NCBI GenBank assembly: GCA_018806915.1
Contig: JAGKQI010000093.1
Location: 1,116,001 to 1,180,000 of the forward strand
From: Phytophthora colocasiae
Taxonomy: Eukaryota > Oomycota > Peronosporomycetes > Peronosporales > Peronosporaceae
Direction: 5' to 3'
Length of the DNA: 64,000 bases
Shown: piece after piece, positions 20,499 to 31,059 of the stretch
Layout: each line of letters begins with the position of its first letter
Position numbering within the stretch: position 1 is the first letter of the stretch
Notes under the pieces: generated by a model
What the model was told of the DNA's origin: nothing
The model's database searches: none
The model's input: only the letters and a program-made list of their open reading frames with translations
Translations under genes and position numbers: made by a program

Positions 20499-23200
20499 CT
20501 GCTTGGGGAAGATCAATCCAGTTGGCGAATAACTTTGCCACCAAGTGTCTTGTAAGCTGATGAAGCGTCGCCCTCAATTTCTCTGGAGCTTTTTCTCTTC
20601 TCAAAGAGTTCTGTCTCTGCCAACGGCACTCGCTGAGACTCTTGAGCACTTTTGCGGGTGATTTTGATTAGCGGGTGCAAACTCGCGTCGTTTGGATGGC
20701 GAAGGATTGTGTGGTTTACATACAAGTTAGCTTTGACCAATAGGATACTACTATGTAGTACATGTACTATGTATGTTATGGAGCTGTTTTGACCAGTAAG
20801 AAGAGAGGCAGATCGATGTCATCACGGAGCCTTTGCTTTGTGCGCCGCTCGCGTCATTTTGCTACCGTCTCCCCCCGCACACTGCGACTATGCGCTATGT
20901 CCAAAATCGGGAATTGTCGAATTCACACACAAATGTTCGAATAGAGCACATAGCAGAATAGAACGCCTACTTCCTTGTTAGCAATAGTGCGTGCTTTGAA
21001 ATTAGCCCTTAAACCACAGACGGAAGGGATTGTTGGCCAACAGAGCTCGACATCAATCTCTCTTTGTTTGCACAGACCGCATTTCAAGCGCCATGGGCAA
21101 AAGCAAACGTCGAAACTACACTATCATAGGAGGGTCGGGCCTACACCACCACAGCAAAGTGAACCCTGAATCTCGCCCGACAAACATTGCACTTTTGTTC
21201 GTTGTATAACGCCTAGGCGTTTAAACCGAATATTTGCTTAACATAGTAATCTCTTCATTATAGCGCCTAGTCGCAGTGTGCGGGGGAAGACGGTAGTAGA
21301 AGTACATTACATCGAGCGAGCGTTCTGCATGCAGTCAATGAAAAAATGGTGCTGGCAATTATGGCACTGCTCTACTGCAAAGCTGCCTGTTACATGTAGT
21401 GCTGAGGTCCATTCTCAACCGGACGCATGCGTTATTTCAGCATGTCGCATACCTTCGCCGCAGCCAAAGTAATTGCGTTGCTTGTGATAATGACCAAAGT
21501 TAGCCGCTGTACATGTACTACAGGGAATGGAGTGGAAACAAAGCCTGGCAGTCGAACACTGCAATGGCGATGTAGTACGCCAAGCAATGCAAGCTAATGC
21601 TCCGCCTTCATCAGTCGCAAGAAGTCCAAGAAGATACACAACCCATCGCTTCCTTACAATGAATGGACGACAGGTCAAATTCGAAAGGAGTGTACACGCA
21701 GTTATTGTCCAGGAGATATCACTACACGAGCTGAGTTGGATAAGAGCGCGTTTTGACAAAATGTTTAAGCAGCATTTGCGGAGAAGTGCGATAACGACCA
21801 CGAGCGAAACAAACTTGCGTTTGACGACGACGAATTCTTTTATGCTGGAATCAACCCCTCGGATGCCAGGAGGGTTCTTGCCGTCATGAAGTTGCTTGGC
21901 ATGTGAATGGAGCTTAACAAGAACTACCTGAAAGCGCTCGGCTGGCCAGAACAAAAATGAGTTCCGACAGTTTACCTAGGCCGCAGCGACGTACCCGTTT
22001 AAACGCGTTATATCTCCAACTAATTAGCTTATTTGAACAGCAGAAGCTGAGCTTTTGTCAAGGGCGGTCTCTTCTTACTTAAGGGTGAGTTGGACACATT
22101 GAGGCTCAATTCGGAAGAAGCAGTAACATCCGTCACTGCCACACCAAATAAACGGAAGCATGAAGCGCTGGAGATGATGCCCCCTTCATTCCACATGAAC
22201 GTGATAAATCGACAAGAAGCGAAGAGTCTGCCGATAGTCTGCAGCGCTGATCGAAACTACTGGAACTGATGGCGGAAGTTCGCTAACATCTTGCAGACGT
22301 TGGCAAGAGAATCGCGAGTTGCAACAGTGCCGTACATATTTTGGAGGAAGACCGCGAAATTTTGCTGGGAAAACGCAAGAGATCGGAGCTGTTTTCTTAA
22401 AGCTGGTATGATGGAGAAACACAAAGGATGCACGCATCCACGTCAATAAGCCAAGTGAGCTGCTTTGTGCACCACTGGTATTGCTGCGCTAGTTTTCTTG
22501 ATCATATCTAATGATCTTCTCCACAAGTAGCTTGGATGGGAACGCAGCGATACATGTGCCAGCATGACTGACCTCGTACATGTCGATATGCGACGAGTTA
22601 GTGCGTTGACCATGATTGCGAAGGCATTGTCGAATAGAAAACAACGATCGACACGTATCCCTTTTGCTCGACGCCATTGACCTCCTTTCAGGTGGCACTT
22701 GCCGTCGTGCACCGGTAAAATTTGCAGTTGACAAAGTATCCTCATCGTGCTGAAGCCGTCTTTGCAATCGAAGCGAAGGCTGCAAAGAGGCGTTGCCGAA
22801 GCTCTACAAAGTGCGTCCATGGCGGACCGATTGTAGCGAGGACTGCTCGCCACCACCACTTTTTTCGCTGGAGGAAAGTTAAACCGAAATGGCAAGGTAT
22901 TGACGTCGACCTTCCTGTAGTACATTGAATCTCTTCCTGCATGGGGTTCGTCACCACGCGAGTCCTCGATGGTTTATGCGCCACCGCAACTACGACAACG
23001 TTTCTGTATTGCTAATCACCTGCTATAAAACATATATATTAGTTTGCCTTCCATTGTCGTATCTTAGCTTCCATCCTCAACAACCATACAAATATCTAGT
23101 GAACACCTCTCCTCCACTTCAAGTGGACCAATGACGCGCACCCCTTGAAACTTGATCCTCGTCATTTTGCAAAACTACGTCAGTCAGATCCCTCCCCCCA
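20499..23200. other. Gene-poor spacer with decayed coding pieces
   Basis: 2.7 kb between the lipase promoter and glucose-6-phosphate isomerase. Frames on both strands are short and broken. The only stretch I read as formerly coding is 21760-22402. The minus-strand frame 22443-22925 (160 codons) lacks any motif I know. No tRNA or transposon ends were seen. Confidence 0.5.
21760..22402 (+). pseudogene. Decayed gene of unknown family
   Basis: Plus-strand reading gives protein-like pieces broken by stops and frame changes: HERNKLAFDDDEFFYAG and NPSDARRVLAVMKLLGM (near 21795-21905), NKRKHEALEMMPPSFHMN (about 22150), then a charged helical end, ILEEDREILLGKRKRSEL, closed by a stop near 22401. The composition of these pieces differs from the surrounding non-coding DNA. 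I do not recognise the family. Confidence 0.35.
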
Positions 23201-23207
23201 ATTGGAT

Positions 23208-23221
23208 CTCATTCCGCAATT
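23208..23221 (+). promoter_or_regulatory. Oomycete initiator (Inr/FPR-type) of glucose-6-phosphate isomerase
   Basis: CTCATTCCGCAATT fits the oomycete core promoter consensus GCTCATTYYNCAWTTT and lies 40 bp before the ATG, the usual spacing for these very short leaders. A weaker match (TCATTTTGCAAAA) occurs at 23162. Confidence 0.65.
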
Positions 23222-23260
23222 AGCTCTCTAGCTCTCAGGTTCATCCCCCCACTCCTCACT

Positions 23261-24931
23261 ATGATCAACGACACCCCCGCCTGGAAGGCTCTGGCCGAGC
23301 ACGCCAACGAAGTCAAGAACACGCACCTGCGCGAGCTGCTGGCCGACGACGCGCGCAACGCCGCCATGCGCACGGAGCAGCAGGGCATTTACCTGGATTT
23401 CTCGCGCCAGAACGCCACTACCAAGACGCTGGACCTGCTGTTCGAGCTGGCGGAGACTGCAGAACTCAAGAAGAAGCTGCAGGCCATCGCCTCGGGCGAG
23501 CACGTCAATGCTACGGAAGACCGCGCCGTCATGCACATGGCTCTACGCGCTCCCAAGAGCGAGAAGATCCTTGTGGACGGCCACGATGTCGTTCCTGACG
23601 TCCACGAGGTGCTGGACGCCATCCACGCCTTCTCTGACAAGGTGCGCAACGGATCGTTTGTGGGTGCTACCGGCAAGAAGATCAAGAACGTCATCTCCAT
23701 TGGTATTGGCGGCAGCTACCTTGGTCCGGAGTTCGTTTTTGAGGCTCTGCGTCAGGAACCCGAGGCCAAGGCTGCTGCTGAGGGCCGTAACCTTCGCTTC
23801 CTCGCTAACGTGGACCCTGTGGACGTGGCTCGTGCCACTAGCGGCCTTAACCCCGAGGAGACCCTCGTGGTGGTCGTGTCTAAGACTTTCACCACTGCTG
23901 AGACCATGCTGAACGCCCGTACACTGCGCAAGTGGATCGTGGACGATCTCACGAAGAAGGGATCCAGCGAGGCTGACGCCGTTGCCAAGCACATGGTGGC
24001 TGCCAGCTCTGCTGTGCCTCTTGTGCAGGAGTTCGGTATTGACCGCGCTAACATCTTTGGCTTCTGGGACTGGGTCGGTGGCCGCTACAGTGTGACCAGC
24101 GCCGTTGGCATCCTGCCTCTGGCCCTGCAGTACGGTTTTGACATCACCGAGAAGTTCCTGGCCGGTGCCCACGCTATGGACAAGCACCTGCTGGAGACCC
24201 CGCTGCGCAACAACTTGCCGGTGATAATGGGTCTGCTTGGCGTGTGGAACTCTTCGTTCCTGGGCCACAGCTCGCGCGCTCTGCTTCCGTATTCGCAGGC
24301 GCTGCTGCGTTTTGCTGCTCACATCCAGCAGGTGGACATGGAGAGCAACGGCAAGCGCGTGACCATGGAGGGCGTGGATCTGCCGTTCCAGGCTGGTGAG
24401 GTGAACTTCGGCGAGCCTGGCACAAACGGTCAGCACTCGTTCTACCAGCTTATTCACCAGGGTCGTGTGGTACCGTGCGACTTCCTGGGCTTCTGCGAGT
24501 CACAGAACCCCGTGCAGCTGGCTGGTGAGCCCGTGTCTAACCACGACGAGCTCATGTCGAACTTCTTCGCCCAGCCGGACGCTCTGGCCCGTGGCAAGTC
24601 GATTGAGGATCTGAAGGCCGAGGGTGTGCCAGAGAAGCTGCAGAACCACAAGCTCTTCCCGGGCAACCGCCCGTCGATCTCGCTGCTGTTCAAGAAGCTG
24701 GACGCGTACTCGACCGGTCAGCTTCTGGCTCTGTACGAGCACCGCACGGTGGTGCAGGGCTCCATCTGGGGCATCAACAGTTTCGACCAGTGGGGAGTGG
24801 AGCTCGGCAAGGTGCTTGCCAAGCAGGTGCGCTCGCAGCTGAACGCCACGCGCACGGAGAACGCACCCGTCAAGGGCTTCAACAGTGCCACCACCAGCAT
24901 GCTGGAGGCGTACCTGGCGTACAAGGCTTAA
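23261..24931 (+). CDS. GPI: Glucose-6-phosphate isomerase
   Basis: Single exon, 556 residues, full length for the family. Signatures: [18 protein letters not shown] (about 144-161), [17 protein letters not shown] (about 272-288) and [17 protein letters not shown] near 505-521. The enzyme interconverts glucose-6-phosphate and fructose-6-phosphate in the cytosol. Codon use is strongly biased to C- and G-ending codons (CTG, GTG, AAG, GCC), unlike most genes in the window and as expected for a highly expressed glycolytic gene. This bias also creates long false antisense frames. Confidence 0.98.
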   Translation: MINDTPAWKALAEHANEVKNTHLRELLADDARNAAMRTEQQGIYLDFSRQNATTKTLDLLFELAETAELKKKLQAIASGEHVNATEDRAVMHMALRAPKSEKILVDGHDVVPDVHEVLDAIHAFSDKVRNGSFVGATGKKIKNVISIGIGGSYLGPEFVFEALRQEPEAKAAAEGRNLRFLANVDPVDVARATSGLNPEETLVVVVSKTFTTAETMLNARTLRKWIVDDLTKKGSSEADAVAKHMVAASSAVPLVQEFGIDRANIFGFWDWVGGRYSVTSAVGILPLALQYGFDITEKFLAGAHAMDKHLLETPLRNNLPVIMGLLGVWNSSFLGHSSRALLPYSQALLRFAAHIQQVDMESNGKRVTMEGVDLPFQAGEVNFGEPGTNGQHSFYQLIHQGRVVPCDFLGFCESQNPVQLAGEPVSNHDELMSNFFAQPDALARGKSIEDLKAEGVPEKLQNHKLFPGNRPSISLLFKKLDAYSTGQLLALYEHRTVVQGSIWGINSFDQWGVELGKVLAKQVRSQLNATRTENAPVKGFNSATTSMLEAYLAYKA

Positions 24932-25081
24932 GCCAATTCCGACTTTAACTGCGGAAGCCAAATCTGTAACTCGTTTGTGGTCTGCTTTGCTTGTTCTCTC
25001 TTACTACATACTACATGTACTTCCTCTGTTTGGAAAAGTCCACCATTCATTTCTAAAGACAACAAGTCACACCTCTCATTT

Positions 25082-25500
25082 GAGACTACGGCAAACAAAA
25101 TGATACTAATGCACCTTTTAGAGTTTTCGAGATAATCGCGTTTGAAGTTGACCAATCAAAAATCGTACCTAACCGGACATCAAAAATTTGAAACCGAAAA
25201 TCACTGGGAAATGGCTTAAAAGTACTCTTATTCACCTGCTGTTCACACGTTCTTTCCATCAATATACAAAACATTAAAAACGGAGCAATATTGACTCGAC
25301 AACTCACCTAAACATGTCGAGTTTTTGGGGCCTTGAAAATGGAGACATATTTTTTTAGATGAACACTACTGATCGGCTATTGAATATCTCGAGACGTACT
25401 AGGGCTTAAAATAAGCACAAGACGCGGCTCTATCGAGTAGTGTGCTTAAATCGCGATTCGTACTTAGGTTCATTAGTATCATTTGGTCCGCCGCAGTCTC
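25082..25500. repeat. MITE copy 1 (about 419 bp)
   Basis: Inverted ends of about 30 bp, both running GAGACTRCGGC to ATGATACTAATG with about five mismatches. The interior is AT-rich and non-coding. A second copy at 28759-32188 has the same interior with few differences but is split by a 3.05 kb insertion. No clear target duplication was found. Confidence 0.75.
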
Positions 25501-25571
25501 AGCCGCTGGTATCCTCCTGGCAGGTTTTACAAAATTTTTTTGTAAAACCTGCCAGGAGGATACCAGCGGCT
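25501..25571. repeat. Perfect 34 bp inverted repeat (hairpin)
   Basis: Two perfect 34 bp arms (left arm starts AGCCGCTGGTATCC) separated by only three T bases. It abuts the MITE and ends 20 bp before the transposase ATG, so a transcript starting upstream would carry a very stable stem. Confidence 0.97.
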
Positions 25572-25590
25572 TGGTGCCCGATACGGCACC

Positions 25591-26980
25591 ATGGCGCCCA
25601 ACCTGACCGACCCAGAGCGCCGAGAAATTATCGACGAGATGCTAGAGCGTAGTATCGACGGCGTACTACCCCGAGGATTGTGCTCAGAGCTGGCAAGGAG
25701 GTGGGGGCGTGATAGGGCTACAATGACCAACCTCTGGCGGTCATTCCAAACGGCTAGAGCTGAATCAGGCGCTAAGGATGCCTGGAAAAGTAATATCAAG
25801 GCAAAAAGCGGTAGAAAACGACGTGATCGCTCGGAATTGTGTGCCAAGGTTCGGGCTGTTCCTATTACAGAGCGTCAGGTTATCCGCCGTGCTGCTGCGA
25901 AAGCAGGGATCTCGACCTACATGGTGGTAGCTCTGCAAAAGGAAGAGGTCCTGTTACAGCGTACAAGCCGCATCAAACCAGCACTGACAGACGAGAATAA
26001 GTTCCGTCGGCTGGAGTTCGTTCTGTCCAATGTGGACGAGACAACGATGAAGTTTGACCCAATGCTAGACGTCATACATGTTGATGAGAAATGGTTCAAT
26101 GCAGACAAAGACAAGAGGAGCTACCTAGTCTTCGAAGATGAGAAAACTCCACCACGATTCTTTAACAGCAAGCGATTCATCCCGAAGACAATGTTCCTGG
26201 CCGCATTTGCTAGACCGAGGTTGGTGAAGACTGTCAAAACTTATATTTTAGAAGTTGTAATAACCTTTGTTTATGTATACTCGTAGATTTGATCCACACC
26301 GTTGTGCGATCTGGGATGGCAAGCTCGGTGTGTGGGGATTTACGGAGGAGTACACTGCCAAACGCACTAGCCATAACCGCAAGAAGGGAACAGCATGCGT
26401 TCGAAATTTGTCTACCATTGATCGCGCCGTGTACAAGAAGTACTTGCTCGAGTACCTATTTCCTGCCATCAAAGAAAAGTGGCCACGGAAGGATCGGCAC
26501 CAACTCATTTGGGTCCAGCAGGACAACGCAAAGCCCCACGTCTCTCCATTTGACACAGAGATTTTGGCGGCTGGAACCGATTCTGGATGGAACATCCGAC
26601 TGACATTTCAACCGCCAAATTCTCCTGACATGAATGTGTGCGACTTAGGCCTATTTGCGTCTTTGCAGTCGTTGCAGTACCAGAAGTACATGCGCAACGT
26701 TCGTGACATTGTTCAGGCTGTCGAGGAGGCGTACAATGCAATGTCCAAAGACACTGTCGACAATATCTTCTTGACTCTACAGGGATGTATGCACTGCGTT
26801 CTTGAAAGTTATGGAGGCAATGAATACAAGCTCCCTCATCTGGAGAAGGCAAAGCTCCGAAATGCAGGGACGCTTCCATTAATGTTACCGTGTGAAAGCG
26901 GCGCTTACGATCGAGCAGTAAATGTACTTGCTCAAGCTAGACGAGCTAGTGCGTTGTTCTTTAGTCCGTCTTCGGCCTAA
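25591..26980 (+). CDS. Mariner-like transposase (DD39D), one intron
   Basis: Exons 25591-26219 and 26287-26980 join in phase to 440 residues with no stop. The 67 bp intron ends TCGTAG; reading through it meets a stop. The N-terminal third is a helix-turn-helix region. Catalytic residues: first Asp in DVIHVDEKWF, second in WVQQDNAKPH, third in SPDMNVCD. I count 39 residues between the second and third, giving DD39D, the spacing of plant-type mariner elements. The protein cuts and pastes the element at TA sites. The frame and catalytic triad are complete, so the copy may be active. Confidence 0.88.
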
Positions 26981-27439
26981 TACCGGTTTAATACGATCAA
27001 CCTTAATGCAATCACTTTCTGGAGGGTTTCTATCCTATTGACCCGTCATATTGACTTGTTGAGATCTTTCCCAAACAGAGGAAGTACTACGTAGTACTTT
27101 CTACTGGTAGTACTTTCTACTACCTCTGTGCGGAAAATGATGAGCATTTTAAAAAAAATTGCGCAGCGCTCCGCCTCGTTGTTTTGGGGAGTTATTAGAT
27201 TTGCAGAGGAGCTATGCGTTTGTGTTGAGCTGCTGACAAAACCAAAAGAAATTTGTGAGCGTACGTGCTCCGCCACATTAGAAGAACTACTAGTAGTAAA
27301 ATTTGTCAATACAGAAAAGGAGAGTCCATAGCTGCCTGCTGTGCTATGGCAAGAGTTAATCCGTCGCAAGGCAGCTTGGGGCTTTGAGCAGGCTGGTTCA
27401 CAAGCTTGATCGTCCAGCCACCAGAGCATCCTGCCGCAG

Positions 27440-27786
27440 CTACCACGGGATCGTCCTCCAGGACATGAGGGCGAGCAATATCACGTCGTGCATTGCGTCG
27501 AACTTGTAGGTTCCATCAAGCTGAGGGGTCACATGATCCATGCAGAACTGGAGCCTCTTGAGGCGATGCAAAGGGGCCAGCAGTGGATGAGTTTGTCTTA
27601 GCGCACGGCGTAGGAAGCCCTCCTTCACGAGTTGTTGCACGAGATATGACCCCTGTTGTATAGCTCGCTGGTGCTCACGGTCATTTACTGGCACTTCGGC
27701 GAGGCACTTGCACAACTCCACGCGGTTCTTCTTCTTTCGCCCTTGGTATGTTTTCTCGACTTGACTAGCACTGCTACCCCACACAG
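27440..27786 (-). pseudogene. Mariner transposase fragment
   Basis: Read on the minus strand this encodes the region just before the first catalytic Asp (KFDAMHDVI, compare FDPMLDVI in the neighbouring intact copy) and then breaks off in unrelated sequence and a stop. It is a remnant of a different mariner subfamily. The 27086-27439 stretch next to it is AT-rich, begins with back-to-back terminal-repeat-like sequence around 27065-27145, and codes for nothing recognisable. Confidence 0.6.
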
Positions 27787-28690
27787 GTAGTACTTCCTCT
27801 GTCCGAAAATATAAGCGGTCTAAACAGAAAAAATTCAAACATAACCTTAAAAAACAAAGATTTAGTGTCTCTGATTGGCTCAGAATATAGCGCTAGCCAC
27901 GACAATTCCAGTGGTTTTGATTGCGCTCATTTTCATGGTGTACATCAAAAGTTACGCGCGGTTCAGCATAGCCATTCCATTTTTATCCGCATTACCCAAG
28001 CTAAATGAACCCCGACGCAACTCGAACCCCTAACAAACGCAAGAATCTCAATCCCGAGGAGCGCGCTGCCGCAGTAGCATTTCTCCTTCGTGCTAGCACC
28101 AAGCTACAGGCGCACGTAGGTGCTATTAAAGCATGTGCAGCATGCAGTGACGACCAGATCTCGCGTTTGTGGCGAAGAGCTGTACAAGACATACAAGCCG
28201 GCCGAGCAGTCAACTATGAGAGCGGAAGGAGAGGCAAGAGCGGCCGCAACTCGCGCATGACGGAGGAGTTCCACCACGATCTCAACCACGCCATCGAACT
28301 TACGCCACTCGAGAACCGAACCGACCTTCGTACTTTAGAGGAGTCGTTAGGTATTCCGAAATCTACTCTCCATGACTTCTTCCGGGACGGTGTATTCAGG
28401 TGTCACACAGCTCGGGCCAAGCCGATGCTCTCGGACGCACAACGTGCTAATAGAGTTAAATTTGCTGCCGAGTTCGTGTTCCGGGACACTGAAAAACGTC
28501 TGCGCTTCAATAGTATGCTCGACTACGTGCATCTAGATGAAAGCGCGTCTACGCTAATGCGACAGCTAGTAAGTTCGTTTAATAAACTGAAAATCAGAAT
28601 AACCGTACCTAACGCTTATATTCGGACAAGCTTAATACTGGGAGACCGCTTATATTTTCGGAGGAAGTACTTATTACTTTGTACCGGTAG
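27785..28690 (+). mobile_element. Internally deleted mariner element
   Basis: Inverted ends reading TACTTCCTC, then CCGAAAATATAAGCGGTCT, lie at about 27788-27820 and, reversed, 28640-28675. Between them is only the 5' part of a transposase gene. The structure is that of a deletion derivative that needs a partner transposase to move. Confidence 0.7.
28005..28547 (+). pseudogene. Truncated mariner transposase, N-terminal part
   Basis: About 180 codons from the ATG at 28005. It keeps the DNA-binding region (NPEERAAAVAFLLRAS, then SLGIPKSTLHDFFRDG) and reaches the first catalytic Asp in DYVHLDES. The conserved sequence then stops and the frame runs through AT-rich DNA and out across the right terminal repeat to 28901. 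Two of three catalytic residues are gone. The remaining protein could still bind ends. Confidence 0.75.
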
Positions 28691-28828
28691 TACATATCTG
28701 TATCACAAGAACATTTCGGTAGTAGTAACTACTACTACTACTAGTATTACCACGACATGGAGACAAAATGATACTACCGTAGATGACAGAAAGACACACC
28801 CGCCAAAAAGAAGCATTCTCCAGATTTT

Positions 28829-28982
28829 GCAGGACAACAGGTTGCTATCTGCTTCAGGACAGAATGTCCTGCATTTTCCAAACCGAAATCGCTCGAACTG
28901 ATTTGGGCATACAAAAACTAGTATTATTGCTGGACGCTACAAAACCTGATTTTCCCGTGCTTTTGCAGGACAATCTGTCCTG
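28829..28982. repeat. GCAGGACA dyads, candidate recombinase sites (left cluster)
   Basis: CAGGACA and its reverse TGTCCTG form two dyads with 3 bp spacers (28855-28871 and 28966-28982), and a single GCAGGACA lies at 28829-28836. The same motif recurs at the other side of the recombinase gene (31116-31134). The pairing resembles tyrosine recombinase binding arms; this role is an inference. Confidence 0.5.
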
Positions 28983-29006
28983 GAAGAAATCAATTCATTT
29001 CGCAAG

Positions 29007-31059
29007 ATGGAAAGCACAGACCAAGACAACCTGGCCGAATTAAGGTGACAGGCAGAACAGATCCGTGATAACACTGTTAGTCCAAGCTCACGAGCTGCCT
29101 ACATCAACTCCTACTGTCGCTACATCTCGTGGGTTCATGTGAACCATCGCCATTTGATACTAGACTCATTTGCAGAAAAAGTGGGCGATGCGAGAGGCCT
29201 TTCAGAGAAGCAGCTTCGACAAAGTGTGAAGCCACTCCTCACCAGGAAACACGATGACCCACCGCTTGATTTCCACCGCCTGGGTGCAGAGGTATTTGAG
29301 ACCTGGTTGCTCACTCTTAGAAAAACTGACGGATCAACGCTAAGCTACTCTGCCCTCAACACCCATCGCGCCGGCTTTTTCAATCTCTACAGGGACTACG
29401 GACGTCAAATAGGGCCTGTCATGGAGAATGAGTTGAAGCAGTTCTTTAAGGGTTTGAAGTGCGAGCTTGCAACCAGTCAAGCTCGTGGTGAGGGGCAAGT
29501 TATGGTGGGGAAAGATGAGTTTTTATCCACACATTTGATGACGCTACCGAGTAGTGATGCAATTTTTGCCCGGATGTATTTGATTACATCATGGAATCTT
29601 ATGTGTCGCTCTGCGAACGCATTTGGTATCCGGCATTCACACATGGAATGGCGTGGTGATTCACTGAGAGTTTACTTTGCACACATGAAAAACGACCACA
29701 GTGGAGATCGACCGCGCGACCCGCGTCACGTGTACGCCAACCCTCTGCAGCCAGCTATTTGTCCTATCTTGGCATTGGCAATTTACTGGGCAACAACTAC
29801 GTTTGATGAGGATAATCGCCTGTTTCCAGGATCGGATCAGTACGATCGCTTTCGGAAGAGCCTGCAACGTTTGTTAATTGATGACGAGGTTTCTGTAGAG
29901 TTAAAGAGACGAGGTGTCAACCCCAGCGATCTTGGGACACACTCGATGCGCAAGGGTGCTGCAACATTTTGTGCGTCTGGCACTACAGCTTGCCCGTCAT
30001 CTACGGCGGTGCATTTGCGTGCGGGATGGTCTCTCGGTGGTGTGAAAAATACCTATCTACGATATGAAGCTGCAGGAGATATGCATGTGGGTGCAGGTCT
30101 TCCATCCAGCAGTCATGAGTTTGCCATTTGCCGCCTCACTTTCAGCAGCAAGACGAATGGGTTCAACGTGGAGTCTCGACGATATTTCTAGGAGTACCAG
30201 AGCATTTAGCGTGTGTTGGAGAATTTTGTCTCGCATCACTGGTATACCATATACCATACCTATGAATGAACCTCCGACCTCAGCATCCCATCTTCGAAAC
30301 AGCGCTATTTCAAGATGCCGATTTGCTTAAACACTTATCGGAGCGTGTGCGCTGCGGATTTATCACGCCTGACACCACGTGGAAGGCAACAGGAGTTCCT
30401 CCACATGTATCCATACTAGGCCAGATTAATGAACTGCAAAACAGAACGCTGTCGACCATAGAAAAGATCGAAGAAGCACGCCACGATATTGTGAAGGACA
30501 TCATGCGCGAGCTTGAGGATCGCGCAATTGGGGCGCGCACAGTCACGTACGACGGTTTGCATGAAGCGCTACGCGTTTGTCTTGCCGAAGTAGGCATTCA
30601 TGACTTAAGCAACCAGCACAACGCATCAGCTCCTCCAGACACGACGAATCCAGCAGCTTCCGATGAACGTAACTTCTATTGGGCTGGAAGGTTTCGTAGA
30701 GTCCCTCCCGATTTTGCTCTCCCTAAGTGCTCGGTTGCTCACTTGTGGACGCTGTGGCGGTGCGGGAACGCTGAAAAGCAGGTGCCGCCTCTGCATACCT
30801 GCCAAACCGAAACTGTCAAAAGCGACTTAGTGACGTCCGATACCTTATGAAGAAAATTGAGGCGTACGCTACAGCAAGAAACTTACTGCGACCTAGACAG
30901 TCGGTAGAAGAAGCTGTAAGAGTCTACACTGCGTATTTGCCTGCTGTCGAGGTGCCTCACAGCACTAATCACGCTAGGAAGCGACGCAGAGGGCAGCTAA
31001 GCTGGGTGTCCATGCGTCTGCACCGTCTTGCCGATAAGGCCGCAAAGCGGCAACTGTAG
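29007..31059 (+). pseudogene. Crypton-type tyrosine recombinase with GCR1_C-like tail, decayed
   Basis: The largest open part, 29139-30191, holds the whole catalytic set: first Arg in MCRSAN, Lys in HMKNDH, HSMRKG (HxxR), AGWSLGG, and the nucleophile Tyr in NTYLRY. Upstream coding continues to an ATG at 29007 but a TGA interrupts it at 29046-29048. Downstream the frame shifts near 30125, meets TGA near 30261, runs open to about 30815 through a WTLWRCGN motif like the GCR1_C DNA-binding domain, shifts again, and ends at 31059 with a basic tail. Cryptons move by tyrosine recombination through a circle and are known from oomycetes. This copy cannot make a full protein. Confidence 0.8.

Larger units (their letters stand above)
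25018..27085 (+). mobile_element. Tc1/mariner element with DD39D transposase
   Basis: Ends carry imperfect inverted repeats beginning TACTTCCTCTGTTTGG (left near 25018, right on the opposite strand near 27085). TA occurs at both outer edges, as expected for this superfamily, although it falls inside the repeat. The interior holds a MITE, a perfect hairpin and one transposase gene. The extent is inferred from the terminal repeats. Confidence 0.7.

Noticed and set aside
23543..24457. A 304-codon minus-strand frame, and others, opposite glucose-6-phosphate isomerase
   Set aside because: It is the mirror of a gene with extreme G/C-ending codon bias; no motif, and the plus strand is a full-length known enzyme.
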